50,167 bases of DNA from Devosia geojensis (GCF_000969415.1 NZ_JZEX01000105.1:1-50167); one strand, 5' to 3'. Shown: positions 16,853 through 24,201, counted from the first letter of the stretch. Numbers and translations are program-made. The notes: generated by a model from the letters alone, not told the origin.

Positions 16853-17230
16853 ATGCTCAAAGACAAGACTGTAGTTATCGTCGAAGGCGAGGTGCTGATC
16901 GCCCTCGATATTCAGCGCGACCTCGCCGAGGAAAACGCCAACAACATCATCTTCGCGCGCTCGAGCCGGGAAATCCTCGATGGATCGCTGCCGCAGGCAG
17001 ATATCGCCATCGTCGAGATCGCCCCTGGCGAAGAGGACGGCGCCGAGCTCGCCCGCAGGTTCGACTCGTTCGGCACGCCCTGTATCCTGACAAGCGCGGA
17101 CCACGACCCGCGCCAGGGCCTGCCCGACGTCGCGCACCTGCCGCTTCTCGCCAAACCGTTCAGCCGCGAACAATTGCTGGATGCCGTGCGATCGGCCCTG
17201 GCGCGCCGGAGCGCGCCTCAGGCCGAATGA
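16853..17230 (+). CDS. Degenerate single-domain response regulator
   Basis: Stand-alone receiver of 125 residues. The fold is recognisable: beta-1 VVIVEGEVLIAL, T80 in LTSAD and the conserved K101 in LLAKPF. The chemistry is altered. The acidic pair usually written ED/DD is E11-G12, and the phosphoacceptor Asp is E55 (IAIVEIAPGEEDG). It may therefore not be phosphorylated, or it may sit in a permanently active-like state. It resembles the receiver group used with HWE kinases and PhyR (VEDEPLIA-type). It is convergent with ecfG and overlaps its 3' end by 13 bp. No EcfG promoter is visible upstream in 16766-16852. Confidence 0.8.
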   Translation: MLKDKTVVIVEGEVLIALDIQRDLAEENANNIIFARSSREILDGSLPQADIAIVEIAPGEEDGAELARRFDSFGTPCILTSADHDPRQGLPDVAHLPLLAKPFSREQLLDAVRSALARRSAPQAE

Positions 17231-17769
17231 GGATGGCTGGTGACCTGCGCCGACACCGCGTCGGGGCCGTAGTCGGACTCCCCGTTGATGTCGAGCAGCT
17301 CCTGCAGGCGCACGCGCGCGCGGCTGACCCGGCTCTTCATCGTGCCGATGGCGCAGTCGCAGATCTCGGCCGCCTCCTCATAGGAGAAGCCGGAAGCGCC
17401 GATGAGGATCACCGCCTCGCGCTGGTCGGCCGGCAGGGAATCGAGGGCTTTCTTGAAGTCCTCGAGATCCATGGCCCCGTATTGCGAGGGGTGCACGGAC
17501 AGTCGTTCGGTGAAGACCCCGTCGCTGTCCTGGACCTCGCGGCCGCGCTTGCGCATCTGGCTGTAGAACTCGTTGCGCAGGATCGTGAAGAGCCAGGCCT
17601 TGATATTGGTGCCCATCTCGAAGCTTTCCTGCTTGGCCCAGGCCTTCATGATGGTGTCCTGCACCAGGTCGTCGGCCTTGTCGTGCCGGCCGGTCAGCGA
17701 GACGGCAAACGCGCGCAGGCTCGGCAACGTGGCAAGCATTTCCCTTTTGAACGAGGGGGTTTCCGCCAT
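17218..17769 (-). CDS. ecfG: General stress ECF sigma factor EcfG
   Basis: Sigma factor of 183 residues. Region 2 is at about 15-80 (DKADDLVQDTIMKAWAKQES, NIKAWLFTILRNEFYSQMRK) and region 4 at about 110-160 (LPADQREAVILIGASGFSYE, CAIGTMKSRVSRAR). This is the ECF15/EcfG type that directs RNA polymerase to GGAAC/CGTT promoters under general stress. The ATG at 17769 lies 7 bp after nepR. An upstream in-frame extension would overlap nepR and has no homology, so I reject it. The 3' end overlaps the convergent receiver gene by 13 bp. Activity is held down by NepR until PhyR is phosphorylated. Confidence 0.95.
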   Translation of the reverse strand: MAETPSFKREMLATLPSLRAFAVSLTGRHDKADDLVQDTIMKAWAKQESFEMGTNIKAWLFTILRNEFYSQMRKRGREVQDSDGVFTERLSVHPSQYGAMDLEDFKKALDSLPADQREAVILIGASGFSYEEAAEICDCAIGTMKSRVSRARVRLQELLDINGESDYGPDAVSAQVTSHPHSA

Positions 17770-17776
17770 GGTCGGC

Positions 17777-17986
17777 CTACTCCGTATCGGCGGCGCGCTG
17801 GGCCGCTTCCGCACTATCGAGCTTTTCGAGCAGTTCGAGCAGGCGATCGGGGACCACCTCCTCCTGCACCGAGCCGTAAAGCGCACGCAAACGCGAGCCG
17901 ATATCCGTATTGGGGCCCAGCCCTTCGTCCTGCCGTCCGGAGTGGAGCCGTCCCCGGCGGTGGACCGTCATCTTATCCTTGATCAT
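17777..17986 (-). CDS. nepR: Anti-sigma factor NepR
   Basis: Small protein of 69 residues with the NepR core GPNTDIGSRLRALYGSVQEE followed by VVPDRLLELLEKLD, the two helices that clamp EcfG or, under stress, the PhyR sigma-like domain. I chose the ATG at 17986 (MIKDKMTVHRRG); an earlier in-frame ATG at 18037 would run into the promoter region. It is the first gene of nepR-ecfG and is divergent from phyR, the standard order in Hyphomicrobiales. Confidence 0.93.
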   Translation of the reverse strand: MIKDKMTVHRRGRLHSGRQDEGLGPNTDIGSRLRALYGSVQEEVVPDRLLELLEKLDSAEAAQRAADTE

Positions 17987-18027
17987 GTAGCCTAGCCGTC
18001 TGAAACCATGTTTTCGTTGGGGGACAG

Positions 18028-18052
18028 AATGTTTCAATGCCCAGAAAGTTCC
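18028..18052 (-). promoter_or_regulatory. Probable EcfG promoter for nepR-ecfG (weak -10)
   Basis: Minus-strand GGAAC (18052-18048) is followed after 16 bp by CATT (18031-18028), one base off the CGTT consensus, 42 bp before nepR. It overlaps the space shared with the divergent phyR promoter. Confidence 0.5.
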
Positions 18053-18061
18053 AACCTCGAC

Positions 18062-18087
18062 GGAACTATTGTTAACATAGGGTCGTT
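18062..18087 (+). promoter_or_regulatory. EcfG-type stress promoter for phyR
   Basis: GGAAC (18062-18066) and CGTT (18084-18087) with a 17-bp spacer lie 43 bp before the phyR ATG. This is the expected positive autoregulatory site. Confidence 0.87.
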
Positions 18088-18129
18088 GAAGGGGTTCACG
18101 ACCGAAAAGCGTCCCAGGGGAGTCACTTC

Positions 18130-18924
18130 ATGACATTGTCTACGCGGATCGCTCCGCACCTGCCTTATCTGCGCCGTTTTGCCCGCGCGGCGACCGGCTC
18201 GCAAAATTCCGGCGACGCCTATGTGGCTGCCACCCTCGAAGCGCTCATCGCCGACGTCTCCCTCTTCCCGGAAGCCTCGAACGATCGGATCGCGCTCTAT
18301 AAGCTCTTCTCAGCACTCTTTTCCTCCTCGGCTGTCGAAACGCCCCCGGCGGTCTCGGCCATTAGCTGGGAGCAGCAGGCCGCGAGCAACCTCGCAAGCC
18401 TTGCGCCCCTGCCCCGCCAGGCGTTCCTGCTCGTCGCCGTCGAAGGCTTCTCGCCGAACCAGGCCGCCGAGGTGCTCGATGTGTCGGACGCCGAGTTCGG
18501 CGCGCTCCTCGACGAAGCCTCCGTCGAGATCTCGCGCCAGGTGGCGACCGAAATCATGATCATCGAGGACGAGCCGCTGATCGCCATGGACATCGAGCAG
18601 CTCGTCGAGAGCCTTGGCCACAAGGTGGTGAGCGTGGCGCGCACCCACAAGGAAGCGGTCAGCCTCTTCAACCGCACCCACCCCAAGATGATCCTCGCCG
18701 ACATCCAGCTCGCCGACGGCAGCTCGGGGATCGATGCGGTCAACGACATCCTCAACTTCCATTCCGTGCCGGTGATCTTCATCACCGCCTTCCCGGAGCG
18801 GCTGCTGACGGGCGAGCGGCCCGAGCCGACCTTCCTCGTCACCAAGCCGTTCAATCCGGACATGGTCAAGGCCCTCATCAGCCAGGCGCTGTTCTTCAAC
18901 GAGGGATCACGCGCGGCGGCCTGA
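18130..18924 (+). CDS. phyR: Stress response regulator PhyR (anti-anti-sigma factor)
   Basis: Protein of 264 residues with the diagnostic order of a sigma-like domain (about 1-125: STRIAPHLPYLRRFARAATG, LPRQAFLLVAVEGFSPNQAA) and a receiver domain (about 140-260: IMIIEDEPLIAMDIEQLVES). Phosphoacceptor D191 lies in MILADIQLADGSSG and the conserved Lys in LVTKPF. When phosphorylated, the sigma-like part binds NepR and releases EcfG. Unlike the neighbouring receiver at 16853, all phosphorylation residues are intact. The gene has its own EcfG promoter and ends at a strong terminator. Confidence 0.96.
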   Translation: MTLSTRIAPHLPYLRRFARAATGSQNSGDAYVAATLEALIADVSLFPEASNDRIALYKLFSALFSSSAVETPPAVSAISWEQQAASNLASLAPLPRQAFLLVAVEGFSPNQAAEVLDVSDAEFGALLDEASVEISRQVATEIMIIEDEPLIAMDIEQLVESLGHKVVSVARTHKEAVSLFNRTHPKMILADIQLADGSSGIDAVNDILNFHSVPVIFITAFPERLLTGERPEPTFLVTKPFNPDMVKALISQALFFNEGSRAAA

Positions 18925-18944
18925 AAAGACCGATAGGCATGCCG

Positions 18945-18976
18945 GGGCCGGACCGTCGTCCGGCCCTTTTCTTTTG
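18945..18976 (+). terminator. Rho-independent terminator after phyR
   Basis: A perfect 9-bp stem gggccggac / gtccggccc with a cgtc loop (18945-18966) is followed by ttttctttt, 20 bp after the phyR stop. Confidence 0.85.
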
Positions 18977-18983
18977 CCCGGCA

Positions 18984-19009
18984 GGAACCCGCCCACCCGG
19001 CAACCCGTT
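18984..19009 (+). promoter_or_regulatory. EcfG-type stress promoter for the DUF1328 gene
   Basis: GGAAC (18984-18988) and CGTT (19006-19009, in a cgtttt run) with a 17-bp spacer lie 32 bp before the ATG at 19042 and immediately after the phyR terminator. Confidence 0.87.
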
Positions 19010-19041
19010 TTAACGACGAGGCAAATTGTAAGGAGGCTCCA

Positions 19042-19206
19042 ATGCTTTACTATGCCCTTGTCTTCTTCGTCATCGCCCTCATTGCGGGCGTGCTCGGGTT
19101 CGGCGGCATCGCCGGCGCTTCGGCCGGCATCGCGCAGATCCTGTTCTTCCTTTTCCTCGCTTTCCTCGTCATCTCGCTCGTCGTCGGCTTCATCCGGCGC
19201 ACATGA
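19042..19206 (+). CDS. DUF1328 small membrane protein (YtjA-like)
   Basis: Protein of 54 residues, almost wholly hydrophobic. It begins [20 protein letters not shown], continues [16 protein letters not shown], and ends in the short basic tail IRRT. This is the UPF0391/DUF1328 pattern of two membrane helices around a Gly/Ala-rich hinge. A strong aaggagg ribosome site precedes the ATG. It has its own EcfG promoter and shares a bidirectional terminator with csbD. Members are widely stress-inducible; the biochemical role is unknown. Confidence 0.87.
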   Translation: MLYYALVFFVIALIAGVLGFGGIAGASAGIAQILFFLFLAFLVISLVVGFIRRT

Positions 19207-19220
19207 CCTGGACAAGGCAA

Positions 19221-19257
19221 AAGAAAACGCCCCGCTCGGCGAGCGGGGCGTTTTCTT
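19221..19257. terminator. Bidirectional terminator between DUF1328 and csbD genes
   Basis: A perfect 17-bp inverted repeat (19221-19237 and 19241-19257, with gaaaacgccccgctc in the left arm) surrounds a 3-base loop. The A run on one side and T run on the other provide a U-tract in both directions, serving the two convergent genes. Confidence 0.92.
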
Positions 19258-19272
19258 GCGTCCGGGGACCGG

Positions 19273-19470
19273 TCAGTTGCGCCGCAGCCAGTCGTCGATC
19301 TCGCGATCGACCTCCTCTTCGGCCTTGCCGTAGCGCTCCTGGAGCTTGCCGGTGAGCTGCTTGCGGTCGCCCTCGATGACATCGAGGTCGTCGTCGGTGA
19401 GCTTGCCCCACTGGGACTGCACCCGGCCCTTGAATTGCGTCCAGTTGCCTTCGATCTGGTTCCAGTTCAT
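19273..19470 (-). CDS. CsbD family stress protein
   Basis: Small hydrophilic protein of 65 residues with the CsbD signature [20 protein letters not shown] and [20 protein letters not shown], followed by a Lys/Glu-rich helix ending DDWLRRN. CsbD proteins are abundant general-stress proteins (sigmaB-controlled in Bacillus, stationary-phase YjbJ in E. coli) of unknown mechanism. The ribosome site ggaggtgaag lies before the ATG. An EcfG promoter 55 bp upstream places it in the local stress regulon. Confidence 0.93.
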   Translation of the reverse strand: MNWNQIEGNWTQFKGRVQSQWGKLTDDDLDVIEGDRKQLTGKLQERYGKAEEEVDREIDDWLRRN

Positions 19471-19524
19471 GGGTCTTCACCTCCTCGGTTTGAACGTCCG
19501 CCGCAAAGGCGGTGATGCAGGCAG

Positions 19525-19550
19525 AACGTTCCTTCCGACTCCATCGTTCC
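19525..19550 (-). promoter_or_regulatory. EcfG-type stress promoter for csbD
   Basis: Minus-strand GGAAC (19550-19546) and CGTT (19528-19525) are 17 bp apart, 55 bp before the csbD ATG. This is the rightmost promoter of the stress island. Confidence 0.85.
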
Positions 19551-19690
19551 CCAGCCCGGATGACGTTTGCGTCAATTTCACTTGCCAAGGACCGGCTTTT
19601 GCATTTGTTTGAGGCATCGAAGTTGCCCGCACAAGCAAGAGGCAACGAAAGGTCAGGAGTTCGCCCACCGGGCGGGCATAACAGGTGAGC

Positions 19691-20488
19691 ATGTCGCACG
19701 CGCAAGCCCTGCGGACCGCGGCCGCGCCGGTCGTCGAGATTCGCGAACTGCACAAGTCCTTCGGCACGCTCGAGGTGCTCAAGGGCGTGTCCTTCTCGGC
19801 CCGCGAGGGCGAGGTGATCTCGCTGATCGGCTCATCGGGCTCGGGCAAGTCGACGCTCCTGCGCTGCATCAACATGCTCGAGGTGCCCGACGCCGGATCG
19901 GTGCTGATCGACGGCGAGGAGATACGCCTCAAGGGCAAGCCGCCGCACCGCACCATCGCCGACGAACGGCAGATCCGCCATATCCGCTCCGAGCTGGGCA
20001 TGGTGTTCCAGTCGTTCAACCTGTGGACCCACCTTTCCGTCCTCGACAACGTGATGGAGGCGCCGCTGCGCGTGCAGAAGCGCGACCGCCGCGAGGTCGA
20101 AACCGAAGCCCGGGCGCTGCTCGACAAGGTTGGGATCGGCGCCAAGGCCGAGAGCTACCCGGCCCAGCTTTCCGGCGGGCAGCAGCAGCGCGCCGCGATC
20201 GCGCGCGCCCTCTGCATCCGCCCGCGCGTCATGCTCTTCGACGAGCCGACCTCGGCGCTCGATCCCGAGCTCGAGGTCGAGGTGCTGCGCGTCATCAAGC
20301 TCCTCGCCGACGAGGGACGCACCATGCTGCTCGTCACCCACGACATGGACTTCGCCCGTACCGTTTCGGACCGGGTGATCTTCCTGCACGAAGGGCGCAT
20401 CGAGGAGGAAGGCACACCCGACGAGGTGTTCGGAGCCACGAGATCGGCGCGGCTGCGCCAGTTCCTCAGCGCCGGCGACCATCGCTGA
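19691..20488 (+). CDS. Polar amino-acid ABC transporter ATP-binding protein
   Basis: ATPase of 265 residues, HisP/GlnQ type. Walker A is GSSGSGKST, the Q-loop is VFQSFNLWTHLSV, the signature LSGGQQQRAAIARAL, Walker [16 protein letters not shown], and the switch His is in LVTHDMDFA. It has no C-terminal regulatory domain, as usual for amino-acid importers. The ATG at 19691 or a GTG at 19685 may be used. It heads an operon with a binding protein, two permeases and an M14 hydrolase. HisP-like ATPases serve basic amino acids, opines and ectoine, so the cargo remains open. Confidence 0.92.
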   Translation: MSHAQALRTAAAPVVEIRELHKSFGTLEVLKGVSFSAREGEVISLIGSSGSGKSTLLRCINMLEVPDAGSVLIDGEEIRLKGKPPHRTIADERQIRHIRSELGMVFQSFNLWTHLSVLDNVMEAPLRVQKRDRREVETEARALLDKVGIGAKAESYPAQLSGGQQQRAAIARALCIRPRVMLFDEPTSALDPELEVEVLRVIKLLADEGRTMLLVTHDMDFARTVSDRVIFLHEGRIEEEGTPDEVFGATRSARLRQFLSAGDHR

Positions 20489-20518
20489 GCCATGAAGACC
20501 ACAAGGAGACGACAAGAA

Positions 20519-21271
20519 ATGAAGAAACTCATCATCGTGGGCGCGGCACTTGCAGCGTTCGCGGCGCCCGCCACCGCCCAGGAGACCGTGCGGATCGCCA
20601 CCGAAGGCGCCTACGCGCCCTGGAACTTCCTCAACGACGCGGGCGAGCCCGCCGGCTTCGAGATCGACCTGGCCAACGCCATCTGCGAAGAGGCCGGCAT
20701 CACCTGCGAGATCGTCATCAACGACTGGGATTCGATCATTCCGAACCTGCTCGCAGGCAACTACGACGTGATCATGGCCGGCATGTCGATCACCGAGGAG
20801 CGGCTCGAGACCATCGACTTCTCCGACAACTACTTCCCGCCCGATCCGTCGCGGTTCGTCGCCGCTCCCGGCTCCAACCTCGATTTCGCCAACCTCACCG
20901 GCGCGCGCGTCGGCGTGCAGGGCGCGACCATTCAGGCGGGCTGGGCCGAAGAGAACCTCGGCGCCAACAACACCATCGTCGCCTTCTCCACCGCCGACCA
21001 GGCCATGGCCGACCTCGCCGCCGGCAATCTCGACACGATCCTGGCCGACGGCGCCTATCTCCAGCCGGTGGTGGACGCCTCGAACGGGGCCATCGAGTTC
21101 GTGGGCGAGGAAGTACTGATCGGCGACGGCGTCGGCGCCGGCATCCGCAAGGGCGATGCCGAGCTGATCGAAACCTGGAACACCGCGCTCGACGCCCTCA
21201 AGGCCGACGGTACCGTCGACGGGCTGATCGCCCAGTGGTTCGACGGCATGGGCCCGTTCTTCAGCGAATAG
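20519..21271 (+). CDS. Amino-acid ABC transporter periplasmic binding protein
   Basis: Protein of 250 residues with a Sec signal peptide (MKKLIIVGAALAAFAAPATA, cleavage before QETVR). The family 3 solute-binding fold is recognisable from RIATEGAYAPWNFLND, GFEIDLANAICEEAG and DVIMAGMSITEERLETIDFS. The last string contains the T-x-E-R element that contacts the alpha-carboxylate and amino group of bound amino acids. The ATG at 20519 is chosen for its aaggaga site; an ATG at 20492 would add nine charged residues before the signal peptide. It is separated from the permease genes by an R2-type repeat, a common arrangement for raising binding protein above permease levels. Confidence 0.9.
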   Translation: MKKLIIVGAALAAFAAPATAQETVRIATEGAYAPWNFLNDAGEPAGFEIDLANAICEEAGITCEIVINDWDSIIPNLLAGNYDVIMAGMSITEERLETIDFSDNYFPPDPSRFVAAPGSNLDFANLTGARVGVQGATIQAGWAEENLGANNTIVAFSTADQAMADLAAGNLDTILADGAYLQPVVDASNGAIEFVGEEVLIGDGVGAGIRKGDAELIETWNTALDALKADGTVDGLIAQWFDGMGPFFSE

Positions 21272-21321
21272 TTGCCTTGTCCTGACCGGAGTTTGGGCTT
21301 GGCATCATACGATTCCATTCA

Positions 21322-21406
21322 CCGGGTCATTCCCGCGAAAGCGGGAACCTCTGTTTGCCAAGCCGATGGGAAAACGGAGGTCCCCGCTTTCGCGGGGATG
21401 ACCCGG
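21322..21406. repeat. Dispersed inverted repeat, type R2 variant, inside the transporter operon
   Basis: Arms beginning ccgggtcattcccgcgaaag (21322) and ending in its complement (21406) form a long imperfect hairpin whose arms are themselves hairpins. It lies between the binding-protein gene and the first permease gene, in a 198-bp gap with no other recognisable content. Confidence 0.8.
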
Positions 21407-21469
21407 TGTGAGTGGGGGGCTCCGGGGCATATACGAGTCTTCAACAGGCTCTAGATTCGGAACGCGCCG

Positions 21470-22318
21470 ATGCTCGACCTCCTGCCCGAATGGATGCGCG
21501 ATGGAATCGGCGACGATGCCGCGTTCTGGATCGGGTACCTGACCAACGGCAAGCACCTCGCCTGGTACGCGAGCTTCCAGTTCACCATCTTCGCCGCCCT
21601 TCTGGGCGGGACCCTCGCGCTCGTCTTCGGCCTCGTCGGCGCCGGGCTCAAGAGCTCGCGCTTCCTGCCGCTGCGCGCCATCGGCGATTTCTATTCGGCT
21701 ATCGTGCGCGGCGTGCCGGACGTGCTCTTCTTTCTCTTCTTCCCGCTCGCCTTCGAGCAGACGGTCGAGTGGTTCGTCGCAACGCAGGTCTGCACCCCCG
21801 AGACCATCGCCGCGAGCACCTCGCCCTGGCCACCCTGCCGCGAGGCCAACTGGTTCCTCGGCACCACCGAATACCTGATCCTGGCCAGCGTCTCGCTCGG
21901 CCTCGTCTACGGGGCCTTCGCCACCAATGTGATCCACGGCGCCATGCGCGCGGTGCCGCATGGCCAGCTCGAGGCGGCCCGCGCCTATGGCTTCTCGGAT
22001 GCGCAGGTCTTCTGGCGCTTCCAGATCCGGCAGATGTGGGTCTATGCCCTGCCCGGCCTCTCCAACGTCTGGCTATTGCTCGTCAAGGCGACCTCGCTGC
22101 TCTCGCTGCTGCAGATCGCCGATATCGTGCTCTGGGCCGACCGGCTGGGCGCGCCCAATTTCCTGCCCGCCGTCGGACTGGTTCATGGCGACTGGCGCTG
22201 GCGCTACTACCTGGTGCTGCTGATCTTCTACATCCTCGTCACCTGGCTCTCCGAGCGCGGCTTTGAGGCGCTGATGCGCCGGGCCGGGCGCGGCATGCTC
22301 AACGAGGCGCGCGGCTGA
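21470..22318 (+). CDS. Amino-acid ABC transporter permease, HisQ type
   Basis: Inner-membrane permease of 282 residues with about five hydrophobic segments. The polar-amino-acid permease signature RGVPDVLFFLFFPLA and an EAA loop (HGQLEAARAYGFSDAQVFWR) are seen. A loop of about 35 residues (EWFVATQVCTPETIAAST...) after the second segment is longer than in typical HisQ and carries two Cys. Its stop overlaps the start of the second permease (tgatg), so the two are translationally coupled and form a heterodimer. Confidence 0.9.
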   Translation: MLDLLPEWMRDGIGDDAAFWIGYLTNGKHLAWYASFQFTIFAALLGGTLALVFGLVGAGLKSSRFLPLRAIGDFYSAIVRGVPDVLFFLFFPLAFEQTVEWFVATQVCTPETIAASTSPWPPCREANWFLGTTEYLILASVSLGLVYGAFATNVIHGAMRAVPHGQLEAARAYGFSDAQVFWRFQIRQMWVYALPGLSNVWLLLVKATSLLSLLQIADIVLWADRLGAPNFLPAVGLVHGDWRWRYYLVLLIFYILVTWLSERGFEALMRRAGRGMLNEARG

Positions 22319-23052
22319 TGGACGTCATCCTCAACGAGATCGTGCTGTTCGCGCCGGCCGCGCTCTTCAACATCTATTTCGCCGCCGCCTCGATCCCCCT
22401 CGGTTTCGGCCTCGCCATCCTCTTCGCCTTCGGCAAGGCCTCGCGCAATCCGCTGATCTCGGCGCTCTCGCGCGGCTATATCTACGCGTTCCGCGGCTCG
22501 CCGCTCTTCATCCAGCTCTTCATGTTCTATTCGCTGGCGCTTTCGATGAACGTCACGCACTGGAAACCGATGGGCATCGACTGGCTGGTGCTGCATCCCT
22601 TGTTCCTCGGACCGCTGGTGCTGGTGCTCAACACCACCGCCTATACCGCCGAGATCTTCTATGGGGCCTTGCGCGCCGTGCCGCACGGCGAGCTCGAGGC
22701 GGCCCGCGCCTACGGCATGAGTCCCTGGCAGCAGTTCCGCTCCGTCACCTGGCCGCACATGATCCGCCTCGCCTGGCCGGCCTACACCAACGAGGTCGTG
22801 TTCCTCTTCCACGCGACGGCCATCGTCTATCTTGCCCTGCCGGTCATCGGCGAGCAGAAGGACCTGATGATCCGCGCCAAGGAGCTCTTCGAGCGCGACT
22901 TCAATGCCTATCTGCACTTCCCCGTGGCCGCGCTCTACTTCCTTGCCGTCTCGCTGGTGGTCTTCTTCGTCTTCGGGCGCATCTATGAGCGGCTGGTGCG
23001 CCACCTGCAACGCGCCCCGAAGATGCGCTATGCCCCCAAATGGATCCGCTGA
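22318..23052 (+). CDS. Amino-acid ABC transporter permease, HisM type
   Basis: Second permease, 244 residues, with the signature FRGSPLFIQLFMFYSLALS and the EAA loop HGELEAARAYGMSPWQQFRS. It overlaps the previous gene by one base and is followed 6 bp later by the M14 hydrolase gene, so all five genes from 19691 to 24201 look like one operon. Together with the HisQ partner and the ATPase dimer it would form the importer for the ligand of the binding protein at 20519. Confidence 0.92.
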   Translation: MDVILNEIVLFAPAALFNIYFAAASIPLGFGLAILFAFGKASRNPLISALSRGYIYAFRGSPLFIQLFMFYSLALSMNVTHWKPMGIDWLVLHPLFLGPLVLVLNTTAYTAEIFYGALRAVPHGELEAARAYGMSPWQQFRSVTWPHMIRLAWPAYTNEVVFLFHATAIVYLALPVIGEQKDLMIRAKELFERDFNAYLHFPVAALYFLAVSLVVFFVFGRIYERLVRHLQRAPKMRYAPKWIR

Positions 23053-23058
23053 CCGCAC

Positions 23059-24201
23059 ATGGCCTTTGAACAGCACGTCCTGACACTTGCCGGCGATACG
23101 CCGGGCACGCACGCGACCCTCTATTCCTATACCGCTGGCCCCGAGGACGCGCAGGTCAAGGTGCACCTGCAGGCCGCGCTCCACGCCGACGAGCAGCCGG
23201 GCACCATGGCCCTGCACCATCTGTTGCCGATGCTGCGCGATGCCGATGAGAAGGGACAGCTTCGCGCCCGCTTTACCGTCTTCCCCTCGGTCAATCCGCT
23301 GGGTCTCGCGACGCGGACGCTGCGCACCCATATCGGGCGCTACGATCTCGTCACCGGCGTCAACTACAACCGGCGCTGGCCCGACCTCTATCAGCTTGTC
23401 GCCGAGGCGGTCGAAGGTCGGTTCACCGACGACCCCGACGCAAATGTCGCGCTGCTGCGCAAGGCGGTTGGCGACTGGCTTGACGCCCAGCAGCCCGGCA
23501 CCGCCGCCGAGGAACTGCGCCTCGCCGTGCTCCGCTCGGCCCACGACGCCGACATCGTGCTCGACCTCCACTGCGACAGCGACAGCCTCAAGCACATCTT
23601 CACCTCTCCCGAGCTGATGCCCGGCCTGCAGGACCTCGCCGACTGGATGCAGGTCTCCGCGACCCTGACCGCCGAGGACAGCGGCGGCGGCTCCTTCGAC
23701 GAGATGCTGCCGCAGCTCTATCGCAAGGCGGCCCGCGCCAACCCGGATAGGCCCCTCCCCATGGCTGTCGAGACGGCGACCCTCGAATACCGCGGGCAGG
23801 CCGACGTTTTCGACGATGTGGGGCTCGCCGACGCCAAGGCACTCTTCGGGTTCTTCGCCAGCCGCGGCCTCATCGGCGCCGACCCCGGCCCTCGTCCAGT
23901 GCCTGCTCCGGCCGCAACGCCGTTCGACGCCACCGAAGTGGTCCGCGTCGACCGCCCCGGTCTCCTCGCCTATCGCGTCGAGCTCGGGCAGAAGGTGACG
24001 AAGGGCCAGCCGATCGCCGACCTCATCGCCATGGACGGACCGGGCGCTTTCATCGTGCGCACGCCTGTGCTGGCGGGAACGGATGGCTTCGTGCTCTCGC
24101 GGGCGCTCAGCAAGTACGTGCCGCGCGGCGGATCGATCGCCAAGATCGTGGGGACACAGCCGCTCGCGTCGAGGGCGGGCGGGTATTTGTTGGAGGACTG
24201 A
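23059..24201 (+). CDS. M14-family zinc deacylase (succinylglutamate desuccinylase / aspartoacylase type)
   Basis: Hydrolase of 380 residues. Zinc ligands H42 and E45 (LHADEQPG) and H171 (LDLHCDSD) and the catalytic Glu in the AVETATLEYRGQADV region are visible. The core resembles AstE/aspartoacylase-like enzymes that remove an acyl group from an N-acyl amino acid. The last 100 residues form a beta-rich lobe (VVRVDRPGLLAYRVELGQKV) reminiscent of biotinyl/lipoyl-like folds seen in this subfamily. It lacks a signal peptide. Placed at the end of an amino-acid importer operon, it probably deacylates or hydrolyses the imported ligand in the cytosol. The ligand is unknown. Confidence 0.82.
   Translation: MAFEQHVLTLAGDTPGTHATLYSYTAGPEDAQVKVHLQAALHADEQPGTMALHHLLPMLRDADEKGQLRARFTVFPSVNPLGLATRTLRTHIGRYDLVTGVNYNRRWPDLYQLVAEAVEGRFTDDPDANVALLRKAVGDWLDAQQPGTAAEELRLAVLRSAHDADIVLDLHCDSDSLKHIFTSPELMPGLQDLADWMQVSATLTAEDSGGGSFDEMLPQLYRKAARANPDRPLPMAVETATLEYRGQADVFDDVGLADAKALFGFFASRGLIGADPGPRPVPAPAATPFDATEVVRVDRPGLLAYRVELGQKVTKGQPIADLIAMDGPGAFIVRTPVLAGTDGFVLSRALSKYVPRGGSIAKIVGTQPLASRAGGYLLED

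Noticed and set aside
17770..17886. A 39-residue N-terminal extension of EcfG
   Set aside because: It would overlap the 3' end of nepR out of frame and has no similarity to sigma region 2. The ATG at 17769 fits the family length.
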